A stretch of 19,362 nucleotides of DNA from CAYQUC01 sp964514215 (GCA_964514215.1 CAZEPW010000065.1:1-19362); one strand, 5' to 3'; counted from the stretch's first letter, positions 6,808 through 15,485 are shown. Notes: generated by a model from the sequence alone, not told the origin. A program made the numbers and translations.

Positions 6808-7890
6808 TTAATCACCCATTGCGGCGAGTTGATCCATTTGGTGTTCGCTGATGAGTGGTTCGACTAGATCGGATAATTTGCCTTCCATCACTTCATCAAG
6901 TTTATACAGGGTTAGATTAATGCGGTGATCGGTTACACGACCTTGAGAATAGTTATAGGTTCGGATTCGTTCGGAACGATCACCACTACCAACGAGTGAT
7001 TTTCGGGTATCGGCTTGTTCTTTGTCTTGTTTTTCTTGTTCTTGGCTTTGTAATTTTGCTTGTAATACTGACATGGCTCGCGCGCGATTTTTATGTTGCG
7101 AGCGTTCATCCTGACATTCAACAACAAGCCCGGTTGGTAGGTGGGTTAGACGAATAGCCGAATCGGTTTTATTAACGTGCTGTCCACCTGCACCAGAGGC
7201 ACGAAAGGTGTCGACTTTTAAGTCGGCAGGATTAATTTCAATGGCTTCAATTTCATCAACTTCGGGCATGACCGCAACAGTACAGGCCGAGGTGTGTACT
7301 CGACCTTGTGATTCAGTTTCGGGAACGCGTTGCACTCGATGGCCACCGGATTCAAATTTTAATTGTGAATAGACATTTTGGCCACTGACACGAATAACAA
7401 TTTCTTTATAACCACCGTGTTCACCTTGATTTTGGCTCATAACTTCAATTTGCCATTTTTTTGTTTCTGCAAAGCGTGAATACATGCGAAATAAATTTCC
7501 GGCAAATAATGCTGCCTCGTCACCACCGGTGCCAGCACGTATTTCTACAAAGGTATTTTTACTGTCATTAGGATCTACTGGCAATAATAATTTTTGCAGT
7601 TCCATTTCAAGTGTTTCTTGTTGGGCTTTGGCTTCTTTTAATTCTTCTTGGGCTAATTCTTGAAGCTCTTTGTCTTTTTCTTGCAGCATGACATTAGCAT
7701 CGTCAATGGTGACAAGTGTGGTTTTAAATTGATTAAAGCAATCAACCACGGGAGAGACTTGCGCGTGTTCTTGCGAGAGCGCACGAAATTTATTTTGATC
7801 GGATATAACACTGGGATCAGATAACAGTGCATTAATTTCTTCTAGGCGCTCGGCAAGAGCGTCTAGCTTTAACAGCAGGGATTCTTTCAT
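6808..7890 (-). CDS. prfA: Peptide chain release factor 1
   Basis: RF1 recognises UAA and UAG stop codons and triggers peptide release on the ribosome. The 360-aa length is exactly typical. Domains run from the N-terminal helical part (about 1-100), through the codon-recognition region with the PxT tripeptide P190-E191-T192 in RVPETESQGR, to the GGQ hydrolysis loop G235-G236-Q237 in SGAGGQHVN. RF1 rather than RF2 is indicated by PxT (RF2 has SPF) and by the lack of the RF2 programmed frameshift. It starts 4 bases after the hemA stop, the normal hemA-prfA arrangement, and is followed by prmC, which methylates Q237. Confidence 0.97.
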   Translation of the reverse strand: MKESLLLKLDALAERLEEINALLSDPSVISDQNKFRALSQEHAQVSPVVDCFNQFKTTLVTIDDANVMLQEKDKELQELAQEELKEAKAQQETLEMELQKLLLPVDPNDSKNTFVEIRAGTGGDEAALFAGNLFRMYSRFAETKKWQIEVMSQNQGEHGGYKEIVIRVSGQNVYSQLKFESGGHRVQRVPETESQGRVHTSACTVAVMPEVDEIEAIEINPADLKVDTFRASGAGGQHVNKTDSAIRLTHLPTGLVVECQDERSQHKNRARAMSVLQAKLQSQEQEKQDKEQADTRKSLVGSGDRSERIRTYNYSQGRVTDHRINLTLYKLDEVMEGKLSDLVEPLISEHQMDQLAAMGD

Positions 7891-7894
7891 TGCG

Positions 7895-9160
7895 TTACTC
7901 GTCTAAATCATTTTTAATGTCTAATAATTCATGTGCAATTTTAATGAATTCTTTACGACCTTCATAAGCTGCTTGATGAATTTGGACAGTCGGGGCGTGA
8001 ACCAATTTGTTGGTTAGTTTACGTGATAATTCTTTAATAACAACATCTGCATTTTTACCGGAAGCAATTTGTTTTATTGCGTTTTGGGTTAATTCATCGC
8101 GATATTTATCGGCTCGGGCACGATAGTTGCGTATGGTGCTAACGGCTTCTAGCGATTGCAGCCATTTCATATAATGTACGACTTGGTTTTCAATGATTTC
8201 TTCTGCTTGAAGTGCGGCTTCTTGGCGCGAACGTTGGTTTTCTTCAATAACTTGGGTTAAGTCGTCAACGGTGTATAAGTATATGTCTTTTAGGTCGGCA
8301 ACCTCGGGTTCAATGTCGCGTGGTACGGCTATATCGACCATAAACATCGGTCGATGTTTGCGTTTTTTCATTGCTCGTTCAACTGCACCTTTACCTAGAA
8401 TGGGTAATTGGCTGGCGGTGGACGAAATAATAATATCGGCATCGGCTAGGTGGTCGGGCATGTCGGCAATTGCGATACCGGTGCCATCATATTGTGATGC
8501 GAGTGATTGGGCATTTTCAATTGTTCGGTTAGCGATAATAATATCTTTAATGCCTTGATCTTTTAAATGCCGAGCAACTAATTCAATTGTCTCACCGGCA
8601 CCAATTAATAATGCCGTGTGCTCATTTAAATTTGAAAAAATTTGTTTGGCAAGGCTAACCGCGGCAAATGCAACTGAAACAGCGCTGGAGCCAATCGCCG
8701 TATCGGTGCGAACTTGCTTGGCGACTGAAAAGGTATGTTGAAATAATTGGTTTAATAAACTGCCCATTGTGCCGGCTTCATTTGCTTGAACATATGCAGT
8801 TTTTACTTGTCCAAGAATTTGTGGTTCACCTAATACCAGTGAATCCAAACCACTTGCGACACGGAGTATGTGGCGCACGGCTTCTTTGTCGGGATGGTTA
8901 TAGACATAAGGTTTAAGAATATTGTGTTCAATATGGTGGTACTTTCCAAACCAATAGAGCACTGAATCAATATCAGGAAACTCTAATTCGCAGATCAGTT
9001 CGGTGCGATTGCAGGTGGAAATTATTGCCGCTTCAGTGACCGGTGAATTTTTGGTGAGATCAGTTAGCGCTGTGGTAACGTTTTCAGGCGCAAAGGCAAC
9101 CTTTTCCCGTATATCAATCGGAGCTGTTTTATGATTAATTCCAAATGCCAATAATGTCAC
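7895..9160 (-). CDS. hemA: Glutamyl-tRNA reductase
   Basis: HemA reduces Glu-tRNA(Glu) to glutamate-1-semialdehyde with NADPH, the first committed step of C5-pathway haem and tetrapyrrole synthesis. I placed the start at GTG 9160, giving 421 aa beginning MTLLAFGINHKTAPIDIREK, which matches known N-termini; AAGG lies about 8 bases upstream. An open frame extends 46 codons further up but looks unlike the family and would run through the promoter region. The catalytic cysteine is C50 in ISTCNRTE. The NADP-binding loop is GAGET in ALLIGAGETIEL, and the C-terminal dimerisation helix is present. It is first gene of the leftward operon and diverges from the TPR lipoprotein gene. Confidence 0.95.
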   Translation of the reverse strand: MTLLAFGINHKTAPIDIREKVAFAPENVTTALTDLTKNSPVTEAAIISTCNRTELICELEFPDIDSVLYWFGKYHHIEHNILKPYVYNHPDKEAVRHILRVASGLDSLVLGEPQILGQVKTAYVQANEAGTMGSLLNQLFQHTFSVAKQVRTDTAIGSSAVSVAFAAVSLAKQIFSNLNEHTALLIGAGETIELVARHLKDQGIKDIIIANRTIENAQSLASQYDGTGIAIADMPDHLADADIIISSTASQLPILGKGAVERAMKKRKHRPMFMVDIAVPRDIEPEVADLKDIYLYTVDDLTQVIEENQRSRQEAALQAEEIIENQVVHYMKWLQSLEAVSTIRNYRARADKYRDELTQNAIKQIASGKNADVVIKELSRKLTNKLVHAPTVQIHQAAYEGRKEFIKIAHELLDIKNDLDE

Positions 9161-9209
9161 AATATAAACCTTACTTAAATTCCTATTAATTAGCAGCCTA
9201 TGCCACAAT

Positions 9210-9218
9210 ATTATAATA
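9210..9218 (-). promoter_or_regulatory. Candidate -10 region for hemA
   Basis: Read leftward, a TGC-TATTATAAT sequence gives either TATAAT (9215 to 9210) or an extended -10 with TATTAT (9218 to 9213). It lies about 50 bases before the hemA GTG. No good -35 box is seen at 17 bases, so an extended -10 promoter is the likelier reading. Confidence 0.35.
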
Positions 9219-9311
9219 GCATGCACATTATAAAGGTAATTTGAGGAAAAGTTGGTTATAGTTAATAATATAGAGTGAAAAATTAGATTAAAATTCAAAT
9301 AGAGTCCCTAC

Positions 9312-11135
9312 ATGAACATAATTACTAGTAATATCACATCAAAATCCGCTATTACGTTGATTTTAAGCCTTTTTTTACAGGCTTGCTCAACTCCAGTACC
9401 AGTGAGTAACAGTAAACCAGCTGAATTCCATAAAAATATTAAGGCTACAACGAGTCAGACTAAAGTTAGCAAGGTTACGAAATCCGACCAACCGGCGAAA
9501 GAATTAAAAGCTGTCCAACCAAGTACCACCGTTGAGCCTGAAGAATCAACGGCGTTAAGTGCTGAATTACTGTTCAGGTTAATGGCCGCTGAAGTCGCTG
9601 GACAGCGTGGAAATTTGGATGTTGCCGTGCAGCAATACGATAAAGCGGCATTAATGTCAAATGATCCTAAAATTGCTGAGCGAGCCACGCAAATTGCTAT
9701 TTTCTCTCGTGATAATGACAGTGCTTTAAAAATAGCAAAGCATTGGGTCAAAATTGATCCTGAAAATCCTGAAGTACATCAAGTCCTCGGTAGTATGTAT
9801 TTGCGTCAGGGTAATGTTGATGTTGCATTGTTCCATTTTGAAAAAATATTAGCAGCGGCTAAAAAAAATCAACAACAGGGGTTTTTATTGATAACGTCTT
9901 TATTGAGCAAAGAACGTGATAAGGCAACAGCCTTGGAAGTGATGAAAAAATTAGTGAAATCCCGTCAGAAAAATGCGTTTGCACAGTTTGCTTATGGTCA
10001 ATTAGCTTCTTTGGTGGGAGAGTTGGATGTTGCCGTAACAGCATTAAATCAAGTGGTTTTGTTGCAGCCAAAGTGGACTAAAGCACAAATTTTTCGCAGT
10101 AATGTGTTATTTCGTCAAAAGAAAAAAATTAAGGCTTTTGGTCTATTAGAGTCAGCGCTTAAGGAGAACTCATCTAATGCTGAACTCAGAATGTATTATG
10201 CGCGTAAATTGGTTGACGATAAGCGACTTAGCGATGCCAGAAAACAATTTGAGTTAGTATTAGTAGAGCAAAAAGATAATATCGATGCCACATTTGCAGT
10301 CGCATTGTTGGCTTTACGTGCAGGTGATTTGGATTATGCCGAAACTAAATTTTTAAAGTTGGTTGAACGCAAAAAACGTGAAGATGAAGCTCATTATTAT
10401 TTGGGACAAATCGCCGAACATCGGGAAAATTATAGTGAAGCACGCCGCTGGTATAGTGTTATAAATGGTGGCCATTATTATATCGATGCCAAAATAAAAT
10501 TGTCGCTATTGATTGCGCGTGAAGAAAGCGTTGACGTTGCCAGAAAATTTTTACAAGACTTACCAACTCAATCGGCAGAGCAAGAATTACGAATTTTAGT
10601 CGCCGAAGGTGAGATTTTACGTAATGCTAAAAAATATGGTGATGCCTTTAATCATTATACTGAATCATTAGCGTCTTTGCCGGATAACACTCAGCTATTG
10701 TATGCGAGGGCATTAATGGCCGATAAATTAAATCGACTTGATGTTGCAGAAGACGATTTAAAGAATATATTAGCGCGTGAACCCAATAATGCGCAGGCAC
10801 TAAACGCTTTGGGATATACACTCGCCGACAGAACCGATCGTTATGCGGAAGCTTTAGAATACATTGAACGGGCACATCGATTACGCCCTAATGATGCCGC
10901 AATTAAAGATAGCTTGGGTTGGATTCAATACCGTCTGGGTAATACCAGTGAGGCTATTAAGCATTTACGCGAAGCATTTGCATTAATGAAAGATCCTGAA
11001 ATTGCTGCCCACCTTGGTGAAGTTTTATGGGTTATGGGTGAACAAGAATCTGCAAAAGCATTATGGGATGAAGCCTTAAAAGCCACACCGGATCACGAAT
11101 TATTATTGCATGTCATTAAACGTTTTAATAAATAA
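9312..11135 (+). CDS. TPR-repeat outer-membrane lipoprotein (PA4667-like), 607 aa
   Basis: The signal peptide ends in lipobox L22-Q23-A24-C25 with Ser at +2, predicting an outer-membrane lipoprotein with periplasmic exposure. A low-complexity Thr/Lys/Ser linker (about 30-75) follows. From about residue 80 to the end the protein is helical tandem tetratricopeptide repeats; clear units include GNLDVAVQQYDKA, GNVDVALFHFEKI, NRLDVAEDDL, NAQALNALGYTLADRTD, YAEALEYIERAH and GNTSEAIKHLREA. TPR arrays bind partner proteins. Position upstream of lolB and divergent from hemA is conserved in pseudomonads (PA4667), which suggests an envelope role, but the ligand is not known. Its 3' end overlaps the lolB start by 26 bases, so the two are translationally linked. 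The ribosome-binding site is weak. Confidence 0.88.
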   Translation: MNIITSNITSKSAITLILSLFLQACSTPVPVSNSKPAEFHKNIKATTSQTKVSKVTKSDQPAKELKAVQPSTTVEPEESTALSAELLFRLMAAEVAGQRGNLDVAVQQYDKAALMSNDPKIAERATQIAIFSRDNDSALKIAKHWVKIDPENPEVHQVLGSMYLRQGNVDVALFHFEKILAAAKKNQQQGFLLITSLLSKERDKATALEVMKKLVKSRQKNAFAQFAYGQLASLVGELDVAVTALNQVVLLQPKWTKAQIFRSNVLFRQKKKIKAFGLLESALKENSSNAELRMYYARKLVDDKRLSDARKQFELVLVEQKDNIDATFAVALLALRAGDLDYAETKFLKLVERKKREDEAHYYLGQIAEHRENYSEARRWYSVINGGHYYIDAKIKLSLLIAREESVDVARKFLQDLPTQSAEQELRILVAEGEILRNAKKYGDAFNHYTESLASLPDNTQLLYARALMADKLNRLDVAEDDLKNILAREPNNAQALNALGYTLADRTDRYAEALEYIERAHRLRPNDAAIKDSLGWIQYRLGNTSEAIKHLREAFALMKDPEIAAHLGEVLWVMGEQESAKALWDEALKATPDHELLLHVIKRFNK

Positions 11136-11745
11136 TTTTAGTGCATTTGCTTATCACAGTTTAGGGTTTTATTTTTTATTTTTTTTAACTGCGTGTACTA
11201 CGGTTATAAAACCCGATACTGTTGCCGATCCAGAGATGGAATGGTTGCTGCGTCAGGCTCAATTAAAGCAAATTTCAGACTGGAAAATTAATGCGCGTTT
11301 GGCAGTGTCCAACAAAGCTGAAGTTTGGCACTTATCGGTAGTTTGGAAACAACAAGCGCAACACTATAAAATCCATTTAAGTGGCCCATTTGGTGCTGGC
11401 GCAGTGCAACTCGATGGCGATCAGACGGGTGTTCGTATTCAAACCGCAGATCAAACGCATTATGCGCAAGATGCCTCGCAACTACTTTTTGAAACTACGG
11501 GAGTTCAAATTCCGATTCAAAGTTTGTTTTATTGGATTCGGGGACTCGCTAATCCAAAGTCCGTAATTTCAAACCAAAAATTAGATGCTTATGGGCGTTT
11601 AAGTCATTTAACTCAAAATGAGTGGAATATTCGGTTTAAACGTTATAAAAAAATTAATACTATTTATTTGCCATCTAAAGTGTTTATTAAGCAAAATACT
11701 TTAGATATTCGATTTGTGATTGAAGACTGGCTTATTTCGAGTTGA
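11110..11745 (+). CDS. lolB: Outer-membrane lipoprotein receptor LolB
   Basis: LolB accepts lipoproteins from periplasmic LolA and inserts them in the outer membrane, and is itself an anchored lipoprotein. The 211-aa protein has a signal sequence ending in lipobox L26-T27-A28-C29. It then has the LolB sequence pattern: DWKINARLAV, VWHLSVVWKQQ, HYKIHLSGPFGAGAVQLDGD, and IPIQSLFYWIRG, the last a LolB-family hallmark. The ATG at 11110 lies within the TPR gene; no other in-frame start leaves a good signal peptide. It overlaps the convergent GGDEF gene by 14 bases at the stops. In relatives ispE follows directly; here about 2.8 kb intervenes. Confidence 0.9.
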   Translation: MSLNVLINNFSAFAYHSLGFYFLFFLTACTTVIKPDTVADPEMEWLLRQAQLKQISDWKINARLAVSNKAEVWHLSVVWKQQAQHYKIHLSGPFGAGAVQLDGDQTGVRIQTADQTHYAQDASQLLFETTGVQIPIQSLFYWIRGLANPKSVISNQKLDAYGRLSHLTQNEWNIRFKRYKKINTIYLPSKVFIKQNTLDIRFVIEDWLISS

Positions 11746-13483
11746 TGGATGTTGGTTTAGTATCTGGATTATCTGATAATTTTTCATAATAAATTGTAAA
11801 TGCTGTGTTGTGTGTTTTGGAGTAATACATAGCAAGATCGGCTTTTTGCATTAACATTTCATTGTTAAAACCATGAGTAGGGAATATCGCGATACCAATG
11901 CTAGTGCCAATTAGAATTTTTTGGCCATCGATATAAATTGCTTCTGCTATTTTTGTATTTATTTTGGTCGCTAAATCATTGATAGATTTTTGATCAATAT
12001 TGAGCATTAATATTGAAAATTCATCCCCTCCAATTCGAGCGACAGAGTCGGTTTTTCGTAATATTGATTTAAGTCGGGAGGCAACTTGGATTAAAACCTG
12101 ATCACCAATGTTATGTCCTAATGTGTCGTTGACAAGTTTAAATTTATTCAAATCGAGCATGAATAAAGCAAACATTTCTTTGTAACGTTGATAATTGTTG
12201 ATTGCGACATTAATTCTATCAAATAATAAACTACGGTTTGGCAGTGAGGTTAAACCATCATGTAGCGCCATGTATTCTAATTTTTCTTCGCGTAATTTAA
12301 TTTGTTTTTTCATTCCAGTAAAAACAGTTAAAAATTTATTTATCTCGGTGGCCTTGCTAGAGACTTCAAACTGAGTAGAGTTTATGTATTTTTCATTTTC
12401 GATATTTTGCGTTAAATTTGATATAGGTTTTAATAATGTTTTATCAATAGCAAAATAGATAATGGATAAAATACTGATAAACAACATAACAATTAACCAT
12501 AAAAAATTTTGCATCGAATCGGACATTGTTTCTTGTTGTTTTATATTGCTGGATATAAAATTATTCAGCGCCAATTCAATTTGATTTAGGTTATAGTAAA
12601 TTTCATGGTTAATCGGGTTGATATCATTTAATACCATTAAGACATCAATTCGCCATTGTCCTTTTATTTGTATTAATTTTATTTCTTCATAAGCATCAAA
12701 CCATTTTTGCAATAGTGGTTTCATATTTGCTATTGCAGTTTCAGACTCAAACCCTAAATTATCATTTAATTCATACTGGAAAAATGTTGTATTAATCATA
12801 TTGCTAATATCATTTTTATATAGTTCTATATTTTTTATTGTCGAGATCGAAACATCTTCGTTTAATGAACCCATTTGATAAATAAAATAAAGTCGAAAAG
12901 CTAAAACAAGCCGACGCCATTTATCTTTCATGTTGACTAGATCGCTATAAAGTTCGATATCAATCGGTTTTGTTTCTCTTATTTCGTGCAGAGCAAGATT
13001 GATATTATCAATAATATTTGCTTGAATACCTACCATTTTTTGTTCAGCAATAGTTATTGCAGGAAATACCGCGGTATTTTTAAATCTAATATCCATTAAT
13101 TTTTTTGAAATATTTGAAAAACTGTGTATATTTTTTTGAAGATCGTTAATTTCTTGTTTTAAGGTATTATCAATAATCCATTGGTGATTGGAGATGTTAT
13201 CAATATTTTTGCTGGCTAGTTTCAGTTCGATTAAAAACTGTTGCCGATAAAGTTTTGATGGTGACAGTAAAAATAAGTTTAATACTTTATTGGCTTTATC
13301 AATATGGACGTGGAGTGAATCAACAGAATCTGAGATACTGACGGCTAATGTGCTATTTTCAATATTTTTATCATTGTTTAAGTGGATGTATTTATTTGCC
13401 ACGATACCTGCAACGATTAGCGATAATGTTGTAACAAAAACAAAGATGAAATATTGATTGCGAAAATTATAACTAGCAGACAT
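11732..13483 (-). CDS. Membrane-bound GGDEF diguanylate cyclase, 583 aa
   Basis: It is predicted to make cyclic di-GMP from two GTP in response to a periplasmic signal. A membrane segment at 11-30, a long helical periplasmic sensor (about 31-325, no named domain recognised), a second membrane segment at 327-346 and a HAMP-like linker to about 400 lead to a GGDEF domain at about 402-570. The active-site GGDEF is intact at 485-489, and the product-inhibition I-site R476-K-T-D479 sits at the right distance upstream. HDGLTSLPNR (408-417) and the DLNKFKLVNDTLGHNIGD segment are canonical. No EAL domain is present. It is a monocistronic insertion on the opposite strand between lolB and the ispE group, with a candidate TATAAT upstream. 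Confidence 0.9.
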   Translation of the reverse strand: MSASYNFRNQYFIFVFVTTLSLIVAGIVANKYIHLNNDKNIENSTLAVSISDSVDSLHVHIDKANKVLNLFLLSPSKLYRQQFLIELKLASKNIDNISNHQWIIDNTLKQEINDLQKNIHSFSNISKKLMDIRFKNTAVFPAITIAEQKMVGIQANIIDNINLALHEIRETKPIDIELYSDLVNMKDKWRRLVLAFRLYFIYQMGSLNEDVSISTIKNIELYKNDISNMINTTFFQYELNDNLGFESETAIANMKPLLQKWFDAYEEIKLIQIKGQWRIDVLMVLNDINPINHEIYYNLNQIELALNNFISSNIKQQETMSDSMQNFLWLIVMLFISILSIIYFAIDKTLLKPISNLTQNIENEKYINSTQFEVSSKATEINKFLTVFTGMKKQIKLREEKLEYMALHDGLTSLPNRSLLFDRINVAINNYQRYKEMFALFMLDLNKFKLVNDTLGHNIGDQVLIQVASRLKSILRKTDSVARIGGDEFSILMLNIDQKSINDLATKINTKIAEAIYIDGQKILIGTSIGIAIFPTHGFNNEMLMQKADLAMYYSKTHNTAFTIYYEKLSDNPDTKPTSINSK

Positions 13484-13496
13484 TTTATGAGTACTT

Positions 13497-13502
13497 ATTA
13501 TA
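13497..13502 (-). promoter_or_regulatory. Candidate -10 box for the GGDEF gene
   Basis: Read leftward this is a perfect TATAAT, 14 bases before the GGDEF start codon. The sequence 17 bases further up (TTTCGA) is a poor -35. If used, the 5' untranslated leader would be very short, which fits the lack of a clear ribosome-binding site before that ATG. Confidence 0.3.
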
Positions 13503-13578
13503 GAGTATTCAAAGTTTAGTCGAAATGTTGTTATTTCATAGCTTTTAGTTCAACAATTTAACTGTATGTATATTTAAC

Positions 13579-14184
13579 ATGGTTGTCTCTAATTACCGAT
13601 TTTTTATTTCATTGTTATTTCGATTGGTGTTGCTAGTTGGTTTTTTGTTGGTTATATCACCCATTATTTGGGGGTTATTTACTGAGGATGAATTTGATCA
13701 ATCACTGGGTAAATCCAATAAAAATCGATATTTTTCTGAATCTTTAGCAGCATTAGAAGCTGGTGATATCAAGAAGTTGAATGTCGCTTATCTGCCTATC
13801 TGGGTTTATAAGCGGCGTGATAGTGAAATAAAGCAATTTGTTTTGCTAAATGCTTTGTTGGCGAACCCGACTATTTTGCAGCGTTCACTCAATAGTCAAT
13901 ATTTTGTATTTAAACCGATTGAATCCATTCGCTCTTGCGCTATTCGTTATATTGACGATGTGAGTGGCAAAGTTGAAGAACTATTAACTGGACAAGGTTT
14001 AATTTGGCTGGGTGGTTTTACGGAGTCTTGTTTTGGTTCTGTCTACGATCTAGCCGGTCGGCGATACCGTGGTACCGGTAAGAAGCATCAAAAAAACCTG
14101 ATAGTCCCCCCGTATTCAATAAAAAATACCCCCGGGCAGGGTGATGTTATACAATTTGATTTTAAAAAAATGAGTTTGAATTAA
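13579..14184 (+). CDS. Rieske-like membrane-anchored protein lacking cluster ligands, 201 aa
   Basis: The fold signature is that of the bc1-complex Rieske subunit PetA: an N-terminal membrane anchor (about 10-32), LPIWVYKRRDSEI (72-84, PetA PVWVxRR), LANPT, then WLGGF (143-147), CFGSVYDLAGRRYRG (151-165) and NLIVPPY (173-179), where PetA has WxGGFFCPCHGSxYDLAGR and NLxVPPY. The [2Fe-2S] ligands are gone: box 1 CTHLGC is C120-A-I-R-Y-I125, and box 2 CPCHGS is E149-S-C151-F152-G-S. Both histidines are lost, with one ligand cysteine and one disulfide cysteine; the two cysteines left (C120, C151) cannot make a Rieske site. The ORF is uninterrupted, so it is probably a repurposed paralogue rather than a pseudogene. 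The 128-aa membrane gene starts 2 bases after its stop. Redox function is unlikely; its actual role is unknown. Confidence 0.7.
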   Translation: MVVSNYRFFISLLFRLVLLVGFLLVISPIIWGLFTEDEFDQSLGKSNKNRYFSESLAALEAGDIKKLNVAYLPIWVYKRRDSEIKQFVLLNALLANPTILQRSLNSQYFVFKPIESIRSCAIRYIDDVSGKVEELLTGQGLIWLGGFTESCFGSVYDLAGRRYRGTGKKHQKNLIVPPYSIKNTPGQGDVIQFDFKKMSLN

Positions 14185-14186
14185 TA

Positions 14187-14573
14187 ATGTTAGTTGGTAT
14201 TCGAAATATTCTTATTGTTAATACGGCAGTGGCGCTTTTTTGTTTGGCCAATTTTTATTTGTCGTTGAGTGCTGATGGTTGGCTAGAGATTCGGACAGCT
14301 TTGGTTGTCACCGCAGGATTATTTGCATTTAATGGCGTGTTATTGTTTTTTCGGTTTTGGGTTGTTTGGCATTTTGCTCGGGTCATGTGTTATGCCAGTG
14401 CGCTTGTTTTAGTGCTATATTTTATTAGTTTGGTGGGTAAGGGCTATTTATTTAGTTTACCAATATATACTCTATTATTTATTCTATTTGGCTTCTATTT
14501 TATTGGGGTTCGAGGCTATTTGAATTCTGATGGTGTTCGCGTCGCATTTGGAATCCAAGCGGGTACGAATTAA
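14187..14573 (+). CDS. Small multi-pass membrane protein, 128 aa
   Basis: I do not recognise a family. The sequence is almost entirely hydrophobic, with four probable membrane helices at about 5-28, 36-56, 61-83 and 88-112, and a short polar C-terminus (GVRGYLNSDGVRVAFGIQ). R56 and W58 lie at a helix boundary in FRFWVVWHF. The ATG sits in TAATAATG, two bases after the stop of the Rieske-like gene, so the two are translationally coupled and may act together in the inner membrane. IspE starts 5 bases after its stop. An unannotated accessory subunit and an unrelated passenger in the ispE operon are both possible. Confidence 0.65.
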   Translation: MLVGIRNILIVNTAVALFCLANFYLSLSADGWLEIRTALVVTAGLFAFNGVLLFFRFWVVWHFARVMCYASALVLVLYFISLVGKGYLFSLPIYTLLFILFGFYFIGVRGYLNSDGVRVAFGIQAGTN

Positions 14574-14578
14574 AGTAA

Positions 14579-15430
14579 ATGAAAATTGTTGATAATTATC
14601 GGGTTTGGCAAGCTCCTGCGAAGTTAAATCTGTTTTTGCATATTACCGGGCAGCGGGAAGATGGTTATCATAATTTGCAGACGGTATTCCAATTTTTAGA
14701 TTTTGGGGACGCCTTACAATTTACAGTACGGGATGACGGTGTTATTAAACGCGAAACCGAGCTACCGGGTGTGGCAGAAGATGAAGATTTGATGGTCTGT
14801 GCTGCCAATTTGCTACAACAAGAAGTGGCTAGCCCGTTAGGTGTTAATATTCGTATTGATAAGCGTCTGCCGATGGGAGGTGGTTTGGGAGGGGGCAGCT
14901 CGGATGCCGCCACTACCTTGGTCGCGTTGAACCAAATATGGGATTGTGGCTTCTCTAGGGAGCGACTTGCTGAGCTAGGGTTAACACTTGGAGCGGATTT
15001 ACCGGTGTTTATTCATGGTCATGCTGCGTGGGCTGAAGGGGTTGGTGAGCAGTTAAATTCGATAAATCCTGTCGAACCTTGGTTTGTGGTGCTCAATCCG
15101 GCAATTAATGTGTCTACCGAGGCAATTTTTTCGCATAGAAGTTTGAACCGAAGCTGCGCACCGATTACAATACGCGACTTCCAAGAAAACTCGGCGGCGT
15201 TGGAAAATGTCTGCGAGTTGGTGGTTCGGGATTTATATCCTCAGGTGGATGATGCTTTAAACGATTTATCCCAGTTTGGTATTGCTCGAATGACAGGCAC
15301 CGGAGCGTGTGTTTTCGCGGCTTTTGCTACGGCAAAGCTTGCAAACGATGTTTTTGGTGTTTTAGGAAAAAAATGGTCCGGTTTTATTGCAAAAGGGTGT
15401 AATATATCGCCTCTTTATAAACCAGCATAA
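14579..15430 (+). CDS. ispE: 4-diphosphocytidyl-2-C-methyl-D-erythritol kinase
   Basis: IspE phosphorylates the 2-hydroxyl of CDP-methylerythritol using ATP, in the non-mevalonate isoprenoid pathway. The 283-aa protein is a GHMP kinase of normal length. K15 lies in APAKLNLFLHI, the ATP loop PMGGGLGGGSSDAA begins at P98, catalytic D140 lies in GADLPVFIHG, and the C-terminal MTGTGACVFA glycine motif is present. It starts 5 bases after the small membrane gene with only a weak AAAG upstream, so it is probably read as part of that transcript. Downstream is tRNA-Gln and prs, as in pseudomonads. Confidence 0.95.
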   Translation: MKIVDNYRVWQAPAKLNLFLHITGQREDGYHNLQTVFQFLDFGDALQFTVRDDGVIKRETELPGVAEDEDLMVCAANLLQQEVASPLGVNIRIDKRLPMGGGLGGGSSDAATTLVALNQIWDCGFSRERLAELGLTLGADLPVFIHGHAAWAEGVGEQLNSINPVEPWFVVLNPAINVSTEAIFSHRSLNRSCAPITIRDFQENSAALENVCELVVRDLYPQVDDALNDLSQFGIARMTGTGACVFAAFATAKLANDVFGVLGKKWSGFIAKGCNISPLYKPA

Positions 15431-15460
15431 AGTTATGGATTTATAAGTATCAGATTTTAA

Positions 15461-15485
15461 AATACTGAATGAATAAGTCAGTATT
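15461..15485 (+). other. Stem-loop between ispE and tRNA-Gln
   Basis: AATACTG (15461-15467) pairs perfectly with CAGTATT (15479-15485) around an 11-base loop, 12 bases before the tRNA. It lacks a T-tract, so it is not a convincing terminator. It could be an RNA-processing or stability element in an ispE-tRNA-prs transcript. Confidence 0.3.

Noticed and set aside
6933..7127. Minus-strand 64-aa ORF inside prfA
   Set aside because: It is an out-of-frame shadow of the RF1 gene with no supporting start signal or protein features.
9161..9298. 46-codon upstream extension of hemA
   Set aside because: The extra N-terminus is unlike glutamyl-tRNA reductases. GTG 9160 has a ribosome-binding site and gives the family N-terminus and length; the extension covers the divergent promoter region.
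13579..14184. Functional PetA (Rieske subunit of cytochrome bc1)
   Set aside because: The cluster ligands are missing, and no petB or petC (cytochrome b/c1) follows.
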